Shown: positions 1 through 12,300, counted from the first letter of the stretch. The stretch: 27,058 bases of DNA from Spirogloea muscicola (GCA_009602725.1 WELB01000067.1:528856-555913); one strand, 5' to 3'. Numbers and translations are program-made. The notes: a model not told the origin generated them from the letters alone.

Positions 1-42
1 TCAGATGACGCGCCGTTGGGGGCGGCCGTGTGAAGGCCTGAC

Positions 43-2913
43 ATGCTCCTAGGCGACGCCGAGGCCCGGCGCGCCACGGCCAAGCGGCCGCGCCCCGCCG
101 CTGCCGCCGCCGGGCCGGGTGCTGGCGGCAGCGGCGCGGAGGGCATGAGCGACCCGCGCGGCGATGACGCGTCCATGTCCACTGACCGCGACGGCGACCC
201 GCGGGTGAGCCTGGGCAGCCAATGGCGAGCATGCCATCTCCATAGGCTCCTCCATAATGGCGGCAACGTCGTCTGCAGCCGAGGTGGCCTCTGCCAGTGC
301 TGGATGCACCGTGCCGTCGCTCGGCTGCGCTGCGGAGGAGCCCGCTCGCTCCGGCTTGTCGCTTGCAGCCGGCCTGTGACGAGGTCTGCGCCTGTCTTCC
401 ATGCGCCGCAGCTCGATGACGGCCAGACGGGCGGCACGAGCTCCGACCACGAGCAGAAGAACGGCGACTCCAAGGGCAGCCAGCCGCAGGTGAGTGCCAT
501 GAATGTGCCACCGGCGTCGCTGCGCGCTGCTGGCTACAAGCGTGTGTGTGACTGCGCTCGCTCGCTACTCGCTCACTGTGGCCCTCACTGCAATGTGAAG
601 CCCTTGTCTACACTGTTCCGGTTGCTCTTCCTGTGCCACGCGATGTCTGCAGGCGCACTCTGTGCATGCCAAGGCCGTTCTGTCAAGGAGGGCAGCTGCT
701 GACAAAAAGCAGCGGCGGTTTGTCATGTCCACCTCCTCTGCGCGGCTGGCCTGCTGCTGCAGGCCCTGCGGCGGCTGGCGCAGAACCGCGAGGCCGCGCG
801 CAAGAGCCGCCTGCGCAAGAAGGTTTGCGCCCCACCCCACTCTGGCAGATCGCCATTTTGGAGCAGCTCGCTGCAGACTGTGCCTACAGCCAGCAGAAGG
901 AAGCAAGTACATGGTACGATGCTGACGTCTTTTGGCGGCTCTCCCTGTTCCTGCAGGCGTATGTGCAGCAGCTGGAGACGAGCCGCGTCCGGTTGCAGCA
1001 GCTTGAGCAGGAGCTGCAGCGAGCCCGGCAGCAGGTGAGCCGCCTCAGCTCGCCTTGCCTCACCTTGGGGCCCCCTGCCGAGGTTGCCGTCCGGCATTGC
1101 GGTCATTGATACCACTCCTTGGTGCGTCAGGCTGAGCTTCGTTTGCTGCACCTGCACTGGTTCGGGTGCTGCCACTGCACGGCCGCTGCACACCGTCTGC
1201 ACCCTGGAGGTGGCCAAAGAGCGTACTTACACAAGTCGCAACTGACTCCGACTGTCGGCGGCCATTGGGCGCCAGATTGGGACACGGACAGGCGATGCGG
1301 CTGCCGGGCAGGCCGGTGCAGTTCTGGGGCCCAATGCCAATGCCAACCTGAACCCTGGTACGCCCTACACTGCGTCTCGGCAAATGCAGCCGGCATGTTG
1401 CATTGCTCCAGTTCTTGGCCTCGATCACTGGCGCACGAGCATTGTGGCTCCTGTTTCTCCCAGACACTTAGCGGACAAAGGACTTAGCGGACATCTGTCT
1501 TGTGACAGATGACAATTCACCAGCTCGTAGGTTGTTGCCAAGCTTGCAGCCAAGCTTTACTTGCAGCACTTGTGTCTTAGCCCGCAACTGGTGCTTGTGT
1601 TGGTCAGCGACGCCCGCCGGGACGACCAATCTGACGCTGCCCATCGCTTCCAATATGCCAGGAGCCGCAGCTTTTGACGTGGAGTATGCACGGTGGGTGG
1701 AGGAACACCACCGGCAGATGTGCGACCTCCGCGCGGCGCTGCAGTCGCGGTTGGGCGATGCAGAGCTGCGAGTGCTTGTGGATGGCGTGATGGCGCAGTA
1801 CGAGGAGTTATTCAAGCTCAAGGCAGCAGCTGCCAAGGCGGACGTCTTTCATCTTGTATCGGGCATGTGGAAGACGCCCGCCGAGCGCTGCTTCATGTGG
1901 ATGGGCGGGTTCCGCCCGTCAGAGCTGCTCAAGGTACTGCAACCCCCCTGCTCATACCCACGGGCCGGCGTCTCTCACTCCAGTCGCCAGAGCAGCTCTA
2001 GTTGCACAGCAGCGTGAGGAGGAACCTTAGGAGAACCTATGCTCAGTTCATTTGCCAAAAGCACATCCCCAGAGGCGAGCTATATGTTCATTCGGCTTGG
2101 GGTCATGACCGCATCTTTGTATTGGGGAGAGCAACTGAGTGGGCAAAGCACCGGCTGCAAGCACCTACCAAGAGATGTTGCAAACTTGACGTGCAGATCC
2201 TCATCCCACAAATTGAGCCGCTCAATGAGCAACAGTTGCACGGGATATGCAATTTGCAGCAGTCCTCGCAGCAGGCGGAGGATGCGCTGACTCAGGTGAG
2301 CTCATTACTAATATGGTATTTTGAAGCTATTCTTGTCCACTTCATATTCAGGAGTGAAGCTATAGGCACTTGCATCTTCAAATCATCAAAGACCTCATAT
2401 GAAAACGACGTCTGCTCTACTGCACATACAGGGGATGGAAGCGCTGCAGCAGTCCCTGGCAGATACCTTGTCGGCAGGCTCCCTGGGGGCGTCCTCAAAT
2501 GTTGCCAATTACATGGGGCAGATGGCCATGGCGATGGGCAAGCTTGGGACTTTGGAGTCGTTTGTGAGGCAGGTATAACAAGCTACAGAGGGCAACTTAT
2601 GTGCTTATATGCTGCATGCTAACCGCCACCATTTGTTGAGAAGTGTAACCAGCAGCATCATCATCATCAAATAGGTCCTTTGAGGCATTTGCATGTGCAT
2701 GTGCATGGCCTAAAATTTTCTTGCTGCAGATTTTGACCCACTGCTACATCGTGCTGTGCTTGCCAGGCGGACAGCTTGAGGCACGAGACATTGCAGCAGA
2801 TGCATCGCATCCTCACCACTCGGCAGGCCGCCCGGGGCCTGCTTGCTATGGGGGATTACTTTGCCAGGCTGCGTGCGCTCAGCTCCTTGTGGTCGGCCAG
2901 GCCTCGCGAATAG
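43..2913 (+). CDS. TGA-type bZIP transcription factor (bZIP + DOG1 domain), nine exons
   Basis: Nuclear DNA-binding regulator of the plant TGA (group D bZIP) family, expected to dimerise and bind TGACG-type sites. Exons by hand: 43-204, 412-489, 763-822, 957-1034, 1276-1357, 1662-1933, 2197-2295, 2432-2572, 2767-2913; all phases close, giving 372 aa. The basic region (QNREAARKSRLRKK, residues 87-100) sits at the end of exon 3, and the leucine zipper (AYVQQLE... with leucines about every seven residues) fills exon 4, residues 101-126. The DOG1 domain starts near residue 155 (FDVEYARW) and includes DVFHLVSGMWKTPAERC, NLQQSSQQAEDALTQ and the C-terminal MHRILTTRQAARGLLAMGDY. The first ~80 residues are Ala/Gly/Pro-rich and weakly conserved. 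The start at 43 follows an in-frame stop at 31-33; a further upstream exon left of the window, or a start at residue 35, cannot be excluded. Exon 5 is placed by phase and composition rather than by a strong motif. Confidence 0.9.
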
Positions 2914-2916
2914 CCT

Positions 2917-2942
2917 TGAGTGCGGCAGCGCTGCCGCACTCA
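2917..2942. repeat. Perfect 26-bp palindrome just after the bZIP stop codon
   Basis: The stop codon TAG is at 2911-2913. Three bases later a gap-free inverted repeat begins: the left arm 2917-2929 reads TGAGTGCGGCAGC and the right arm 2930-2942 is its exact reverse complement. As RNA it would form a GC-rich hairpin in the extreme 5' part of the 3' UTR; as DNA it is a cruciform-capable or dimer-binding site. Function is not known from sequence. Confidence 0.85.
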
Positions 2943-4472
2943 CCTTCTGCCTTAATACCAGCAAGTCGTCTAACACCTACCTGCCTGGTCCTCCATGAGC
3001 CGCCCACCAAAAACCCATAACCCGAACTGCTCCCCATACCTTCCTCTTCCCCCCCGCAACGCGCCCGCGGCCCCCCCGCCTACCCCAAATACCATTTTGT
3101 TACTGTGCTGCAGGTCATTGTTGCGAGCGGCAACAGCGAGGTCCCTCCAGGCCACCGGGCCGCAGCATGAGCATGGCCTGCTTGTCCTGTGATAATCAGC
3201 AACTAGCTCGCCTTGCATTGTGAAGTTGCGTACGAGCTCGGGTGCGCTCTGGCGCTCCTGCTACTGCATGGCTCGTGAGGCTAACATGTTCATGTGGGTC
3301 GCTGATCGCACAATGAGCATACACCATTGTTCAGATCTGTCCCATCTCGAGAATAATATGGGCCAAGTGCCAGTCGTAACTAATTATGATGCAGCTCTGT
3401 CAAGAGCGATGTCACATGGCGTTGTTCACATTCTGCTCACATTGCAGAGTCCTGAAAGGTAAAGCCATATTTTGTCATCGTCGACTGAGCCTGTTCCTAG
3501 TGTCAAATTCAGGCAAACTCATGACATCAAGGGCATCAAGGGCACGGGAATATGCTTCTCCTGTCAGGCGCGCCAAAAGAAGAAGCAGCTCTTCCATCGT
3601 AAGACAATGGCTGTGAGAATGATGTACAAAGTTGAGAAAGAGCCTTCTAGAAGAGGATGATGGCTATGATTGGCCAGCTCAAAACAAGAATGGAGAAAAT
3701 TCGTATCATAACGGGCCAGAAAATCGCTAAAGCCCACTGCGACTCAAGTGGCCACTGGGTGCTCAATAACCCCTATTTGCGGCTGCTATTTCGGGGTTAC
3801 TAAGCTCCCATTATCTGTAGGTACCCAACAGCTTGGGCAGTGTGACTAAGCTCCCATTCATAGCTGTGCAGCGCCTTTTGGCCCTTTGGACCTTGTTGAT
3901 TCCTTCTGGGCTGGCTTTTCACAGCCCCCGCTCCCTTTGGAATGAATGGAGTGTGCACTGAGTGATGGATGGCCTGATGAGTGGCCGGAGTACAAAGCAA
4001 GCACATTGACAGATGTACATCCCCTTGCTGCTCGGCGACCCGCTCAGTAACTGCGAGTTAGAAGAGCTCGCTTTCCTCCTGCTAAGCAGCCGGAGATCAG
4101 AGAAAGTAGTCTCCGGGTAGCTGGTCCCCTGTCTCTTTGTCTTTCTTTCTTTCTTTCTTGCCTGTCTATAGCCAGAGGCTGCAGCCAAAGCGCAAGCGGC
4201 ACAGCAGATGCAACGCGTGTTCCTTGTCCATTCCACTCTCACTACTGGCTGACTCGTGTCTTCCCTGCACATTCCGTTGAGATGGCCTCGCACGGCCGTT
4301 GCCGTAAAATGGAGAGCTGTTTCATTTCATTTTGACCACTGTGGGGCCTTCCGGAGTCTGCCAGGATCCAATGTCGCCTTGCCTCTCACAGCCATTGCCA
4401 TCGGGAAGAGCTGGTTCCTTTTAGTGTGCCACTAATCGCTGCAGCGACAGAGGCGCATTCGGCACACCTGCT
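2943..4472. other. Intergenic region, no recognisable gene
   Basis: Between the bZIP stop and the IMP dehydrogenase promoter I find no conserved protein motif, tRNA or rRNA. Only short unconvincing reading frames occur, for example a Lys-rich 62-codon frame at 3472-3660. Visible structure is a C-rich tract around 3040-3090, a 14-bp direct repeat (actaagctcccatt at 3799-3812 and 3845-3858), and a CTTT microsatellite. The 3' UTR of the bZIP gene must lie in the first part. Confidence 0.6.
4141..4159. repeat. CTTT tetranucleotide microsatellite
   Basis: About four and a half tandem copies of CTTT, preceded by an imperfect pyrimidine-rich lead-in (gtctctttgt). It lies about 390 bp upstream of the IMP dehydrogenase start codon. 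Simple-sequence repeat with no further inferred role. Confidence 0.9.
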
Positions 4473-4488
4473 TAAACCCCAGGGTTTA
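4473..4488. promoter_or_regulatory. Telo-box-like inverted repeat upstream of IMP dehydrogenase
   Basis: TAAACCC, a two-base spacer (CA), then GGGTTTA: a perfect 7+7 inverted repeat whose arms match the plant telo-box core AAACCCT. It ends 55 bases before the IMP dehydrogenase ATG. In plants telo-boxes sit close to the transcription start of growth-related and translation-related genes; use here is inference from position and sequence only. Confidence 0.45.
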
Positions 4489-4543
4489 GTTGACCCTCAA
4501 CCCCTGGCTGCGGCGCCCGGGAGCTCGCCCTCTGGCGCCCGCC

Positions 4544-7500
4544 ATGGCGGCCGCCTGCGGCTGCGGGCGCGGGGCAGGCGCCGCCGCGGCGGGCCACGCC
4601 GACGGGCTCGCCGCCGCGGCGCTCTTCGGCCGCGGTTGGTCGTACACCTACGACGACTGCATCTTCCACCCCGGCTTCATCGACTTCGGCGCCGACCAAG
4701 GTATGGAGGCGGCGGCCGACGGCGAGGCCAGGCGGTTTGCCACGCTAAGAGTGTAGCGGCATTGACGTACGGCATTGGCGGCGGCGACGGCGGCGGCGGC
4801 GGCGGCGTGCAGTGGACCTGACGGGGCGGGTGACGCGCGGCATCCGCCTGCGCACGCCGGTCGTCAGCAGCCCCATGGACACAGGTCGCGACCCCTCCCG
4901 CCCCCTATCTAATCGCCATCTAATTAGGACTTCATATCGTGAGAGCTGTGCAACTGCAACGGCGCTGGCCAGCTTCAGTCCCGGAAAGCCCATCGATGGG
5001 CACCCATGTTGCCTTCATGGCGCCTGCAAGCCGGCGAGGGCTCTCCGGCCTAGTGCTGAGGACAGCACAAGCACGAGGCCACCACCTAGAACCCTGAGCA
5101 AGCCAGCACGATTGCCCAAATTAGGTAGAGTTTCGGTGGTGAAGTTGGTCACTGTGGTGCCAGCGCAGACTTACGGGGCTTGACGCTCCGAGCAGTTTGG
5201 TGGTGTTTTGTGGGCTGCAGTTACGGAAGCCGGCATGGCGTCCGCCATGGCCGCCGTCGGCGGCATGGGCTTCATCCACTACAACAACAAGCCCGAGGAG
5301 CAGGCTGCTCAGGTGGGGCTCCTGCAAGTGAGGGCGGCGCACCCAGAGATGGCGGTCTCGGCCACGCCGCAGCTCCTAACAATGGCTCACGGTTGCTTGC
5401 AGAGTTGCAGTCTTTGACTACGACTGCCGGCCTCAGGCGCTTGTGCTGGTCAGAGGGCTCTTCGAGATCGATGCCAACACGGCCTGTTTGTAACACTTGC
5501 TGGTCGTGGCATGCTGCGGCAGGTCGCCAAGGCCAAGACACTGACCGCGGGCTTCGTCGAGGACCCCATCTGCTTCACGCCGGACCATACGGTCATGGTA
5601 ACCACGCCCCGGCCTCCAGCGGCTAAATCCTTAGACGTCAAGACTGTCAGCAACTACAGGCCTTCTGGAGGTCAAGTGCAGCACAAGTGCGTCTCTGTCC
5701 TCGGTCTCGACATGCTCTCATCACCTGGGCAGAGGTCCCTCCCTGGGACGCCTTAAATGCGTCCAGGATGTGCTGAGGTTACGGGAGAGCTCCGGAAGTG
5801 TGAGCGCGTGCATCACAGAGGACGGCTGCGTGGGCAGCAGGCTTCTTGGTGGGTTTCCAAACTGCCAGTCAGACAGGGCCCAGGACCTAGACCTGGGATG
5901 GTGCAGACCCTTCTTGGGCTCTGAGTTAATGCAAATGGAAACCCATCGTATAGGGACTGACCTCCACCATGTTTGGCACGTGTTGAGGTAGTGCCTGTGG
6001 GTTGCTCGTCCAGTCGCCACAGGAGCCACGGTACTGACCATGTCTGGCGCAGAGCATCGCCAGGTGTCGTGACTGGCAGCGATGTCGACTTTGACGAAGA
6101 CCTGACGCGCCCGCTGCGCGATGTGATGACTGTGGACGTCGTCACCGCCCCTGAGGCATGCACGCGGGATGAGGCCGTCCTTGCCCTGCGGGCCTGCAAG
6201 AAGAGCATACTGCCGCTGGTCAATGACGCATCGGAGCTCACCGGCATGTGATATATCACAACCCTTTGGTGCCGTTTGTTGCGCTTTCTTGTTGGGGACC
6301 TCCATGAAAGCACTCAGCAATAGTCTTACATTATGTCATTGCTACAAACTTATGTCAGGCGGCGTTCTGTATGCAGGGTTAGCATGTCGCTCGGCTTTGA
6401 AGAGAGTCTGCGGGTATCCTCCACTCGGGCCGCCCTCCATGGGAGTAGATGGCCGCGTGCTTGTGGGTGCCGCCATCGGCACCAGGTGAGATTCAGCAGC
6501 CTCGAGTTATCGTCATGTGAAGCTTAGTGTTGGGTATTGGCCTCTTGTTGTGTCTAGTTGTCCACACAAAGTGCGTCAAAGACACTTAGGGACAAAGGAG
6601 ATTCATTGTTAACAAGCTAGGGGTGCTGCCAGAGCTGCTATGACAAGCTGCCACAGAGTATCCAGGAGTCGTGTGGCGTGTGCTAATAACAGCTCAACCT
6701 CGTCGCTCGGCAGGGAGGCAGACAGAGTCAGACTGGAGCTTGTTGTCAAAGCGGGCGTCAATGCAGGTAATTCCGTCATAGAATGGCCTCAAATTTGCTG
6801 CACAAATTGAGAGCTCACAAAGACTTTACTTCCTCATGTGCTGCTCTTGCTGCGTGCGCAAGCTGCTCTTCAACAGCGTTTTTCCATTCATCCTTGTTGA
6901 CTACCTTAAATGACAAGATAGCATCTTGTCAGATTCATCTTGCCTACTTTGGTGGACTATAGCTCTAGCCAGGGCTTTGGGACTTGGGGCCACTCAGGTA
7001 GAAATGAACGTCAGGGTGTATGAGGTGTCTAGTGGCTGACAGCAGCTACTGTTTCCTTGTTTCTTACTTGGGCAGTCATCCTGGACTCCTCCCAGGGGCA
7101 CTCCACGTACCAGATGGAGATGTTGGCACACGTCAAGCGAATGCAGCCCGAACTGGAAGTCATTGCCGGCAACGTCGTAACGGCTCGACAGGCGCGGCAC
7201 TTGATTGAGGCTGGCGCCGACGGCCTGCGTGTCGGCATGGGCTCTGGGTCCATCTGCACCACGCAGGAGGTCTGCGCTGTTGGCAGAGGCCAGGTGTTCT
7301 TTCTGGCTTTGCATTCGCCAAAACGCAGTGCCTGAAGCCTTGACTGTGTATCCTATTTAGTGCAAGTTTTCTCATTACGTTTGGCTTTTCATTACTCTCT
7401 AGTCGTCTACTTTAGCACGATGGCTATTGCATGGTTGCATGGCACGATAGTTTGTAACGGTTGACCATGCCTCTGCCACCCGCAGGCAACAGCAGTCTAC

Positions 7501-8741
7501 AGCATTGCCCAGGTTGCGGCAGCCATGGACGTCCCGATCCTCGCGGACGGCGGCATCGCCAACTCGGGCCACATTGTCAAGGCGCTTGCACTTGGCGCAT
7601 CTTGCGTTATGTGCGGGAGCTTCTTGGCAGGCACGTCCGAAACCCCTGGGCAGTACTTCACGAAGGTATGCAGCAATGTCATTGCAGATCTCCAGTGCTT
7701 CCCTCTCAGCTCGGAAGTCATAAATGACTATGTCCTCTGCCTCTAGTCGACTGCATGCTTAAAAGGGTGGCACAGCGTCCTCTGAAATATTGTTTCTGCA
7801 AAGGTGACAGAACAACCATAGGCTGAGACCTTCAGGCACTACACTTGCAGTCGATGAGGGATTGTTTGTCCCTACAAGTATACGTCCTGCTACTGGTGCC
7901 ACTTCATATCGTCTGTGTGTTTGTATATCCATGGCCGGTGTCATGATTTCACATACCAGAGATTGTGATCCACAATCACTTACAAACCAATTGTGCACTG
8001 GAACTGGGGTGATTCTAATATACATGTATATAAGAAATCTCTTTCCTTGCTGCCTCTGCTGTCTCAACAGGACGGACAGCGCTTGAAGAGGTTTCGGGGC
8101 ATGGGGTCGCTGGAGGCACAAGAGAAGGGCAGTGACGCGCGATACCTTGGGGACCAGTCCAAGCTCAAGGTGGCGCAGGGTGTTGCCGGCGCCGTCGCTG
8201 ACAAGGGCTCTGTTCTCTGCCTCGTGCCGTACACGATGCAAGCTGTCAAGCAGGTTCCCTTCTGTCACCTAACGCTGCAGGAGACTTCTGCCGGAGTCAA
8301 GGTCTTATCGTGTGAGCTGCTTAACAGGGACAAGTTCACATCCTTCTCAAGTTCAGATGACACTGTGGCTCTTCATTTTCAGCTCCCTGAGCTTGCTTGT
8401 CACTTCCTGGAAGCACAGGGTTTCCAAGACTTGGGTGTCCGGGATTTGCCTGCTGCCAGGGCTGCATTGGACGCGGGAGACATTCGCCTCGAGGTGATTT
8501 GGCATCCTCATTGAGGCATTGCCTGCGTTATCACACTGACAGGTTCTTTACCTCAAGAAAGCAGACAATGTATGTGACCATTGAAGCTTTGCTGAGGCAT
8601 TGCTTATTTCATATTTGGAGCTCCACGCGTACGTTGTGCTAATTGACAGACTGCTGCTTATGTCACTAGGTGAGAACTGGTGCCGCTCAGATGGAAGGTG
8701 GCATTCACGGCCTCGTCTTCTATGATAAACGGCGCTTCTAA
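4544..8741 (+). CDS. IMPDH: Inosine-5'-monophosphate dehydrogenase, 13 exons
   Basis: Oxidises IMP to XMP with NAD+, the committed step of guanine nucleotide synthesis; cytosolic tetramer/octamer. Exons: 4544-4700, 4813-4884, 5221-5312, 5523-5597, 5767-5848, 6064-6243, 6377-6485, 6714-6766, 7076-7293, 7486-7665, 8071-8253, 8419-8493, 8670-8741; all phases close, 515 aa, the usual eukaryotic length. N-terminal barrel: [44 protein letters not shown] (Bateman) pair in exons 4-7. Catalytic loop GMGSGSICT with Cys334; flap Arg430-Tyr431 (ARYLGDQSK); K+/IMP segment [11 protein letters not shown]-terminus [17 protein letters not shown]. The start codon has a Kozak-type context (cgccATGG). Intron 6 appears to use a GC donor (CACCG|GCATGT), which gives exactly the residue spacing expected between ELTG and CRSALKR; the GT alternative at 6248 leaves the following exon out of frame or shortened. 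Intron 1 contains a GGC-repeat tract. Confidence 0.95.
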
Positions 8742-9303
8742 GGAGGACCCTGGACTCTAGCACATCCTTCTTCAATCTTTCTCACGGCTTGTTACCATTA
8801 AGGTCCGGCTCTATTCTGAAACGGCCAATACACCTCCACGAGAGACTGTGTCTATATCCGTTTGCTTGGAAACTTGATCGTTTGGACTGCAGAGACCAAG
8901 GAGACTGTCAGTCACTTTGCCTGGCTGCTTTGCTTTCTCTGTGATAGCTGTCTTGGGTCTGTCATGTGATGTGCGACTGAAGACAGCAACACCAGCAGGT
9001 TTAAGGTTTAGGGTCCAGGGTTTTCGCCTAGACACTATACCCTAACCCTAAACCATATTCACAGATTGGAGAACACTGCTTCACAAATAGGAGAACAAGC
9101 GAAAGCACCTATGCCCTTTCTTGATCGGAATAGGGATGACAATGGACAGATCCAGTGCAGGTCCTCTTTCACTAAAGCAGGCCAGAAATGTCAAAGCCCA
9201 AATCTTGGGCTTGGAATCAAGTAAGAGCAAATTAAGTATCAAGCAGTTGATATGTAGACTGTCGTGGACACTGGATCTTTACTGGTCATACAAGGCCAAG
9301 TCT
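8742..9303. other. Convergent 3' intergenic region between IMPDH and the MurJ homologue
   Basis: No coding region is recognised. It must carry the 3' UTRs of IMP dehydrogenase (+) and the MurJ-like gene (-). Its only notable element is the inverted telomere-like repeat at 9005-9054. Confidence 0.6.
9005..9054. repeat. Inverted telomere-like (TTTAGGG / CCCTAAA) repeat
   Basis: GGTTTAGGGT at 9005-9014 is the exact reverse complement of ACCCTAAACC at 9045-9054, giving a 10-bp stem around a 30-base loop. The loop itself holds further degenerate copies (AGGGTTTT and ACCCTAA), so both arms are interstitial fragments of Arabidopsis-type telomere repeat facing each other. It sits roughly midway between two convergent stop codons (8741 and 9304). 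It could be a relic of double-strand break repair, a telomere-binding-protein site or a hairpin at a transcription end; sequence alone does not decide. Confidence 0.7.
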
Positions 9304-12300
9304 TCAAGACTTTCTGGTGTGTGCAACTTTCACATTGATTGCATTCTCAAGCTCCGGCAGTTGGATGTAGTAGAGGGCCCCGAAGAATGAGACAAGGGAG
9401 ATAAGAGACACTACTCCTACTGCACAACCCTCCACCATCCAGTAAAGCCTGCACACGACATCAAGTGAGCAGTGAGTGTGTCTAGTCAGACTCAGTAGAC
9501 AGTAGTCTGAAACAAAGGCAGCTCAATGCCCAACATGCTGATCTGTTTATAAATGGGAATCACCTATTATTCAAAGTTGGGCGTGCAACATAAGCGTTTG
9601 GAAGCACCCCATAGGCGCCATAAACGCAGCTAAAATATGGGAAGCAAATGACGAAGCCTACAGATATATTGCATGTCCAATATGTACTGTCCAGCGAGCA
9701 TACCTGGGTGAGAGTGTGCCAAGTGCCACCCGCAAGGCTAGTAAACGGAGCAGCTGGAAGCATGGAGGAAAGGCGAGGTAGGCAATGACGGAGGAGACAG
9801 AGGCCAAAGCTAGCAATGTCAAGAAAGGTCTGGCCCAGTCCTTCAAGCCAAGCCCTGGGCAGCAATGATAGAGTATGAGCTGTCAATGATGAGTGACATC
9901 TTCTAGCAGTGTTGTGGCCTTCACATGGTCAGGTGCCCACTTCTTGGATTCATCACATTATATTTGGTGGCGCTGTATACCTTGTTCTCGAATTTAACAT
10001 ATACAGGCTTAATATTGCATGAGACTCTGAGCCACGGCCATAGACTGGAGAGAGGAGATGGAGTTGCTGGCAATGTAAGCGCACAGTCCAGGTGATGGTG
10101 CCAAGCTTGATACACAAGTGTGCAGCAGATAGAGGCTGCTTTGCTTCTGCAGGGGCTTACCACCGAGGCGGTTGGAGAGGATGAGTAGGAACGCCACTGC
10201 GGAGCCTGTGTTGCAAGCCAATGTAGCGAGGATCTAATCACGTGGACCAATAGCACTCGTCAAAGCACAACCAGATTTCTTGCAGAGACCAATGCTGTGC
10301 AGCTTCTAGGGTCTAGAATGAAGGGTTTTTAGCTTTTAGTTGCTCTGCAAGAAGCTGCGAGCACTTAATTGATAGCACTGAATATTCCTCCCCCCATCTT
10401 CTTTGTGCAGTTTCTGACCCATGCAAGGAACAGAATGGAGATATACCCTACTAGGCATATTCTAGTATATCACTCACAACAAAGAAGAAATTTCAAAGAT
10501 ATGCACAAGCACAGGTGTGTGGCATATGTTATGACAACAGACCAGGCCCTGAGCTCCATAGCCAAGCTTGCGGACGAGGAACCAGTCCAGGAAGGCGTTC
10601 GCCAGGACCGCCAGAATGCTGACTCGGAAGGGCAGCTGGCCGTCACCAAGTGCGTAGAAGACCCTGACTAGCACGTCTCTAGCCAAGTATGATGTTGCTC
10701 CTATGACATCTGCAGCAAACATGACAACATTGTGCGATATTCTTTCTGGAGATGTGCATAGATTATTCATACAGACCCAGCTGCCCTACAAGTATCAAAG
10801 CTCCGTCACAAAGTAGTAGTCAGCACCTGTGAGCACCTAGAGGCCAAACTTTGAGCATGCAAAAGATCACATCAAGCTGCCTGTAGGAGAATGAGGCACA
10901 CTGACAGCAAATAACAAGAGATGACACTGAGGACGAGGCGGCAGCATCAAAAGTGCTTCGCTCCAGTAAGGTCCGGACAATGGGAGTCGCCAATGGAATC
11001 ATGATGGCGCTTAGGGGCAGCGTCACTGCCTGACATTAAGAAGCAGCAGACCAGCATTACTGTTACTATGTCCATAGCAATCCAAGGACCACAAGCATGG
11101 TGATGACTAAAATTTCAGTTGTTGTGCAGCTTGATGCCACATGCTTATAAGATCCACGAAATATCGGCCACCACAAGAAAAGCCCAAAGTATGTTGCGAG
11201 TTATGCTCTTGGTCCACTGAAAGCTGATACCGCTGCTACGACCAGGCCTTCCCGCACCCTCTGCTTCAGCTCAGACCACTTGGAAGGCTGCACAAGCAAT
11301 ACCGCCGCCATCAGTTTCATGTACAATAACACTGCTGATGAGAGATGCTGTTGCAAACAGTCTCAATACTTAGTGGTGACACAAAGTGGAGTGAATGTTA
11401 GATGCAAATATTGACCCACTTAACAGGTGTGCTTCAAAACACTTTCAGCAGAGTAGCACTGGACCATTGACTGGTGAGGTGAATATCTTTGTGGTCAACT
11501 CACATCTGAAAGGCGGGCAAAGACAGGGAGGATAGGAACCAGGAGGGACGTGGAAAGCACACCCAAGGGGGCCATCACCAACAAGTTTGCATCTGCAGTA
11601 TGAAGTAATGTACTTGTTCAAAACTACAGCAATGTGATTGCATATGACACTGACCAGATTTTTGTCATTCAAGAAACAAGTAGAGGCATGGACTGGGGAT
11701 CCCTCATCCCCTCCATTGTATGTAAAAGATGCTCAGATTCAGTGGAAGTGATGATGCTAATGCTGGTAAGCGCAATTTGAGCTGCCCTCACAATTCAATG
11801 CGGCTGCAGAGCCTGGGAGGAAGGAAGCAAAGTAGAGGTCCGTATATGTTGCAAACTGGAGCATCCCAGAGGCCACAGAAGCAGGAATCATCACATCCAT
11901 GACCTGCAAAACCCATGAGATCCACAGACGAGTCAAAGACTGTGACAACCTCCATGCCTGAGTTGCTACACAAGTGGGAGACCATATCACTGATACCTGG
12001 GGAGAACCACTAAGACAAAATCATGACAGGGCTGCACTTATCCTTGAAAGCAAGCAGTCAGTGTGATGGGTCAAGCAACCTCCTTGACACCCTCATCCTT
12101 GAAGAGATTCTTGAATCGCAGTCGGAAGGACCCCATGCCAGCTTTGGCTTGAGCCGTTGTCTGCAGACAAGCCAATCGCAGTATAGTTAGTGGCTCAATC
12201 CGCACTGCTACAGCTCATAGACTTGACTCTGACTTGTGAAAGAAAGGGCCGTGTTCTATTATTGCAACCGCAGAAGTGAAGCACACATGCATGAAGTCAC

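Noticed and set aside
49-1467. Minus-strand frames overlapping the bZIP exons (for example 49-450, 565-912, 723-1217)
   Set aside because: Antisense shadows of GC-rich exons and introns; no conserved motifs.
3472-3660. 62-codon Lys/Arg-rich frame in the gene-poor region
   Set aside because: Short, no known motif, no supporting splice structure or codon bias; probably chance.
8020-8034. AT-rich palindrome (tatacatgtata core) inside an IMP dehydrogenase intron
   Set aside because: Short, low-complexity and intronic; such palindromes are expected by chance in AT-rich introns.
10369-10671. 100-codon plus-strand frame
   Set aside because: It is the antisense shadow of the MurJ exon at 10543-10709, whose minus-strand translation carries the family signature.
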